Below are positions 13,954 through 17,039 of a DNA stretch of 17,039 nt, piece after piece. The DNA lies in contig JBDKFM010000031.1 of assembly GCA_039798685.1 (NCBI GenBank), positions 1 to 17,039 on the forward strand, written 5' to 3'. Source of the stretch: JACPGQ01 sp039798685 (GTDB lineage: Bacteria; Patescibacteriota; Microgenomatia; Levybacterales; UBA12049). The notes under the pieces were generated by a model. It saw only the letters and a program-made list of their open reading frames with translations, was not told the origin of the DNA and searched no databases. A program made the position numbers and the translations under genes. Each line of letters starts with the position of its first letter. The stretch's first letter is position 1.

Positions 13954-14253
13954 ATGAAATCGAACATCCACCCGGTATTCTTCCCTGAAGCACAGGTCGT
14001 GTGCGTGTGCGGCAATAGATTTACCACAGGCTCAACAAAAGAGTTGATCCATGTTGAGTTGTGCAGCAAATGTCATCCGTTCTACACAGGTGAACAGAAA
14101 TTCGTCGACAGTGCATCACGTATCCAGAAGTTTCAACAGAAGCAGGAGGCTGCGAAGCTTTTTGTAGATAAAAAAGCCAAGAAGCTCGAAGAGAAAAAAC
14201 GACGAGACGAGTCCCCCAAGTCACTCAGGGAAATGCTCATGTCCCTTAAATAG
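13954..14253 (+). CDS. rpmE: 50S ribosomal protein bL31, zinc-binding form
   Basis: bL31 bridges the ribosomal subunits at the central protuberance. The 99-residue product begins MKSNIHPVFFPEAQVVCVCG. It has four cysteines (17, 19, 37, 40) in the CxC...CxxC arrangement of the zinc-containing (C+) type, and the signature CSKCHPFYTGEQKFVDSASRIQKF (37-60). A lysine/glutamate-rich helical tail (61-99) is longer than in the roughly 70-residue E. coli protein. The ATG at 13954 is supported by both the family N-terminus and a promoter ending 6 nt upstream; the longer frame from 13918 starts in the -35 box. The stop is TAG. prfA follows after about 120 nt, a neighbourhood seen in many bacteria. Confidence 0.94.
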   Translation: MKSNIHPVFFPEAQVVCVCGNRFTTGSTKELIHVELCSKCHPFYTGEQKFVDSASRIQKFQQKQEAAKLFVDKKAKKLEEKKRRDESPKSLREMLMSLK

Positions 14254-14255
14254 TT

Positions 14256-14270
14256 CCGCATTTCTTGCGG
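14256..14270 (+). terminator. Weak hairpin after rpmE
   Basis: CCGCA, loop TTTCT, TGCGG (14256-14270), five pairs, starting 2 nt after the rpmE stop and followed only by TATTTC. It may attenuate or stabilise the rpmE mRNA. The T-run is too short for a confident intrinsic terminator. Confidence 0.3.
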
Positions 14271-14370
14271 TATTTCAAATTCTACCAATTTCAAATATCC
14301 AATTCCCAATAAACTTCACCTTCACAAAAACTTATTTGGCATTTGAAATTTGATATTGGAAATCTTGTCT
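14271..14370. repeat. Imperfect intergenic inverted repeat, family B
   Basis: The rpmE-prfA spacer has a left arm (about 14272-14314) with ATTTCAAAT and CCAATTTCAAATATCCAATTCCCAATAAA. The right arm (about 14333-14363), TTATTTGGCATTTGAAATTTGATATTGGAAAT, is its imperfect reverse complement. The words resemble those at 16997-17033. Function unknown. Confidence 0.5.
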
Positions 14371-14376
14371 TTCATT

Positions 14377-15252
14377 ATGACTGACTATCGACTTACTCAA
14401 ATCCAGGAACTTGCACAAAAAATTGAAGAAGCAAAAACGCTTTTGGCAGATCCTTCTATGGCCGAGATGGCACAGGAAGAAATAGACAAACTTGAAGAAG
14501 AAAAGCGCGCGATTGAGATGACAATGGAGGAAGAAGAGACTGAAGATACAAGTGATCTTGATAGCCGTAATGTCATCCTTGAATTCAAAGGTGCTGCGGG
14601 TGGCGATGAAGCAAAACTCTGGGGACAGGAATTACTTCGTATGTATACGAGATACGCACAGCTTCGGGGATTCAAAGTGGAAGTTGTTGATGAAAATATC
14701 ATAAAAATCCTCGGAGACGGCGCATTCGGAGCGTTCAAATACGAAGCAGGTGTCCACAGAGTACAGAGAGTTCCGAAAACTGAGAAAAAAGGGAGAGTCC
14801 ACACCTCAACGGCGACGATTTCAATCCTCCCTGAGCTTGAGGACATTGACCTACATATCAATCCTGATGACATCACGTTTGAAGCATTCAGAGCAGGTGG
14901 ACACGGAGGACAAAACGTCAACAAAGTCTCATCAGCTGTGCGACTCGTCCATACTCCTACAAATACCGTCGTCACTGCTCGCTCAGAACGTTCGCAACTA
15001 CAAAACCGTGAAATCGCCATGACCCTTCTGCGGTCAAAACTCTGGGAGATGGAAGTTGAGAAACAGCAAAATGAGATTGAGTCCCTACGATCAACACAAG
15101 TAGGGCGTGGTAACCGCTCTGAAAAGATAAAAACGTATAATTTCCCGCAAGACCGTCTGACAGATCACCGGATCGGTAAATCGTGGGGAAACCTGGAAGT
15201 GATCATGGACGGAAATATCCCGCAAAGCGATATGGAGATGGCTAATGGCTAA
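14377..15252 (+). CDS. prfA: Peptide chain release factor 1 (short form)
   Basis: RF1 reads UAA and UAG and triggers peptide release. The catalytic loop GGHGGQNVNKV (174-184, GGQ at 177-179) is intact. The codon-reading tripeptide is PKT (133-135, in HRVQRVPKTEKKGRVHTS), the PxT form of RF1 rather than SPF of RF2. Other matches are VILEFKGAAGGDEAKLWGQELLRMYTRYA (66-94) and KTYNFPQDRLTDHRIGKS (252-269). At 291 residues it lacks about 60 residues of N-terminal domain 1 and about 15 at the C-terminus compared with the roughly 360-residue E. coli protein. The ATG at 14377 gives MTDYRLTQIQELAQKI; there is no strong Shine-Dalgarno. The last codons lie in the repeat that follows the gene. TGA is also used as a stop here, so RF2 should be encoded elsewhere. 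Confidence 0.93.
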   Translation: MTDYRLTQIQELAQKIEEAKTLLADPSMAEMAQEEIDKLEEEKRAIEMTMEEEETEDTSDLDSRNVILEFKGAAGGDEAKLWGQELLRMYTRYAQLRGFKVEVVDENIIKILGDGAFGAFKYEAGVHRVQRVPKTEKKGRVHTSTATISILPELEDIDLHINPDDITFEAFRAGGHGGQNVNKVSSAVRLVHTPTNTVVTARSERSQLQNREIAMTLLRSKLWEMEVEKQQNEIESLRSTQVGRGNRSEKIKTYNFPQDRLTDHRIGKSWGNLEVIMDGNIPQSDMEMANG

Positions 15253-15290
15253 GAGAGTATAGCGAAGAGCACGAATGGCGAATGTGATAA
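15234..15290. repeat. Family A-like intergenic repeat between prfA and the antiporter gene
   Basis: GAGATGGCTAATGGCTAAG runs across the prfA stop, followed by TATAGCGAAGAGCACGAATGGCGAATG. The words match the family A elements at 2413-2488 and 3484-3556. It lies between two converging genes. No clean terminator hairpin is visible. Confidence 0.4.
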
Positions 15291-16973
15291 TTAGAGGGCG
15301 GCGAGATCACGTGCTTTATAGTCCTCGATAAGCTCCATATGCTTGTTATCTACAATTATCTTGGCAAGATGCCTCCCACCCGCAAGATGCGGCAATACCA
15401 CATAATCAGCCCCTTCTTTATATAACACCCGTGCATCATCTGTCTCAAGCGCCATCACAATTATTTTGGCTTTCGGATTCATATGCTTCACCGAACGGAT
15501 CAGCGTCTGATTATCATCGATATCAGGTATTGTTGAGATGATAATCTTTGCCCTACTGATACCGACCCTCTCCTGAATATCAGGATCAGCAATATCACCG
15601 AAAAGATGCGGTACATTTAGTTTCTGAAGCTCTGTAATCACGTCAGGATTAAAATCGACCACCACAAGTTCCTCACCCGAGTTCTCAAGTGCACGGATGA
15701 TGCTTCGACCGAGCTGATGAGCTCCTATTACCACAACGTGATGCTTCATACTCTCAAGAGGATCGACCTCTCCTGTCGCCACATGATGCTTCCTAAGCTC
15801 AATAAAATCCAAAAGGTGCTTCGAACGGTTATAGAGCTGATTCACGTTAGTGAGGAAAAAAGTCGATGTCGCAAATGTGACAAGTGCGACAAGTACGACA
15901 AGTGTCGTAATCTCAGACGGAATAACTCCCTTCTCGCTCCCGAGAAAAAGGATGATGAGACTAAACTCAGACACCTGCGCGAGTGAAATACCTGTAATAA
16001 ATGAGGTTCTCTTTCGATACCCTATGACACCTGTTATTCCCATGACGATAAGCGGTTTTATAAAAATAACAAATAGAATAAGAACGATTGCCGGTAAAAT
16101 AATAGTACCGACATTATCAAACGTCATCTCAAGTCCGAGGATGACAAAAAATATGGTGATGAAAAAGTCTCTGAGTGATTTCATACGGGCAACAATCTGA
16201 AAATTCTCAGCACTATTCGCAAGCGCAAGTCCCGCAAGAAATCCACCAATCTCAAGAGAAAATCCAACAAGCGGCGAGGTCACAATTGCTGTCAAAACAA
16301 ATACCCAACCGAGACTGAAGAGAAAGAGCGTCTCAGGAGTTCGGGCAAGTGAGTGAACAATGCGCGGAAAAAAATACTTACTGAGGATGATAATCCACCC
16401 GAATAACACCACGACCTTGAGCAGCATAATTCCCGTCTGCAGCAAAAACTCTCCGCCACCTGAAGTCTGCGTCCCGGAGAGAAATATGATTGTCATGATC
16501 GCGAAAAAATCCTGCATCAAAAGGATACCCACTGCAAGTTTGCCATGAATACTCGTCAGATCTTTTTTGTCGGAGAGAATTTTTACGATAATAATCGTAC
16601 TCGAAAATGCCAGACCTATCCCCAGATAAAGCGCGGACACCTGCGAAAACCCAAGAAGAAGTGACGCGACAAATCCAAGTAGAAACGTCAGAATCACCTG
16701 GAGTCCGCCTGCTATAATTGCTGTTTTCCCTATCGAACGAAGCTCATGAAGTTTGAGTTCAAGTCCGAGAAGAAACAGCAGCAACGTGATCCCAACCTGA
16801 CCCAGAAGCTGCAAATCTGTATGATTCTTCACATCTAAAAGACCCAATGGTCCCAGTAGCACACCGGTCAGTATATAAGCAAGAATTGAGGGTAATTTGA
16901 GAAAACGAAAAAGGATTGTCAGGAGAGCAGCGAGTGCGATAATGACCGTAATTTCGAAGTAAATACCCTGCAT
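15291..16973 (-). CDS. Kef-type (CPA2) cation:proton antiporter with RCK/TrkA-N domain
   Basis: A 560-residue inner-membrane protein. Residues about 5-378 form the 12-13 helix CPA2 Na+/H+-exchanger domain. Typical segments are LPSILAYILTGVLLGPLGL (27-45), LLLFLLGLELKL (63-74), FSSTIIIVKILSDK (123-136) and the ion-binding ILLMQDFFAI (150-159, Gln154-Asp155). Residues about 411-525 form a TrkA-N/RCK Rossmann domain with VVVIGAHQLGRSIIRAL (413-429) and the acidic VVVD at the end of strand 2, suggesting NAD(H) binding. The middle glycine of GxGxxG is His419. KefB/KefC proteins exchange K+ or Na+ for H+ and are gated by the RCK domain. No partner KefF/KefG is adjacent. The ATG at 16973 follows a TATACT box by 6 nt. 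The gene converges on prfA. Confidence 0.92.
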   Translation of the reverse strand: MQGIYFEITVIIALAALLTILFRFLKLPSILAYILTGVLLGPLGLLDVKNHTDLQLLGQVGITLLLFLLGLELKLHELRSIGKTAIIAGGLQVILTFLLGFVASLLLGFSQVSALYLGIGLAFSSTIIIVKILSDKKDLTSIHGKLAVGILLMQDFFAIMTIIFLSGTQTSGGGEFLLQTGIMLLKVVVLFGWIIILSKYFFPRIVHSLARTPETLFLFSLGWVFVLTAIVTSPLVGFSLEIGGFLAGLALANSAENFQIVARMKSLRDFFITIFFVILGLEMTFDNVGTIILPAIVLILFVIFIKPLIVMGITGVIGYRKRTSFITGISLAQVSEFSLIILFLGSEKGVIPSEITTLVVLVALVTFATSTFFLTNVNQLYNRSKHLLDFIELRKHHVATGEVDPLESMKHHVVVIGAHQLGRSIIRALENSGEELVVVDFNPDVITELQKLNVPHLFGDIADPDIQERVGISRAKIIISTIPDIDDNQTLIRSVKHMNPKAKIIVMALETDDARVLYKEGADYVVLPHLAGGRHLAKIIVDNKHMELIEDYKARDLAAL

Positions 16974-16979
16974 AAAAAT

Positions 16980-17007
16980 AGTATACAGGATTAATTTTCA
17001 ATTTGAA
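16980..17007 (-). promoter_or_regulatory. Probable promoter of the Kef-type antiporter gene
   Basis: Minus-strand TATACT (16985-16980) lies 6 nt before the ATG at 16973. The best -35 is a weak TTCAAA (17007-17002) at 16 nt. This fits the leaderless pattern of the window, but the -35 is poor. Confidence 0.4.
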
Positions 17008-17039
17008 ATTTAAAATTTGAAATACATATGTATTTATAA
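16991..17039. repeat. AT-rich family B-like repeat at window edge
   Basis: TTTTCAATTTGAAATTTAAAATTTGAAATAC, followed by ATACATATGTAT. Self-complementary words (ATTTGAAAT/ATTTCAAAT) resemble the element at 14271-14370. The element may continue beyond the window. Confidence 0.4.

Noticed and set aside
14397..15020. A 207-codon frame antisense to prfA
   Set aside because: It is serine-rich and low complexity, typical of the shadow of a real gene, while the sense strand has clear RF1 motifs.
1..17039. CRISPR arrays, toxin-antitoxin pairs, insertion sequences, or recoding of UGA
   Set aside because: No regularly spaced direct repeats, transposase or toxin-like frames were seen. TGA ends ddl, the hydrolase gene and maf at conserved positions, so it is a true stop.

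Overview
This 17 kb window is compact bacterial chromosome with the standard code: TAA, TAG and TGA all end genes. The gene set and style suggest a Patescibacteria/CPR bacterium, possibly Microgenomates. The reasons are very short spacers, a shortened release factor 1, a tRNA gene without encoded CCA, a NIF3-like protein with a long charged N-terminal part, and AT-rich imperfect inverted repeats between genes. This placement is inference; no rRNA is present to confirm it.

Layout. (1) 1-3483, minus strand: a probable operon NIF3-like protein > EF-P (efp) > MFS transporter > Lgt-like membrane protein, the last cut by the window edge. (2) 3484-3836: an intergenic inverted repeat, tRNA-Leu(CAA), and a second partial copy of the tRNA 3' end whose T-loop is interrupted by two tandem hairpins. 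(3) 3837-4451, plus: a small multi-pass membrane protein. (4) 4487-9248, minus: a tight operon MBL-like protein > dnaB > ddl > serine hydrolase > maf > def. The last four genes are joined by ATGA overlaps. (5) 9278-11669, plus: a divergent operon of a membrane-anchored Ig-like protein, a secreted beta-rich (DUF5666-like) protein and an M24 aminopeptidase. (6) 11738-15252, plus: hisS, an EamA transporter, rpmE (bL31) and prfA (RF1). (7) 15291-16973, minus: a Kef-type cation:proton antiporter with a C-terminal RCK/TrkA-N domain.

The window is mainly housekeeping: replication (DnaB), cell wall (Ddl), translation (EF-P, HisRS, bL31, RF1, tRNA-Leu), N-terminal protein processing (Def, M24 peptidase), nucleotide sanitation (Maf), and ion and solute transport. 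I see no CRISPR array, transposase, phage gene or toxin system.

The most notable signals are in the non-coding DNA. At least five, perhaps seven, transcription units have a sigma70-type -10 box ending only 6-9 nt before the start codon, which suggests leaderless mRNAs. The divergent MBL/Ig-like pair shares one palindromic -35 core. The interrupted tRNA tail and its paired hairpins look like a small palindromic insertion element. Promoter, terminator and repeat calls were made by eye and are predictions.
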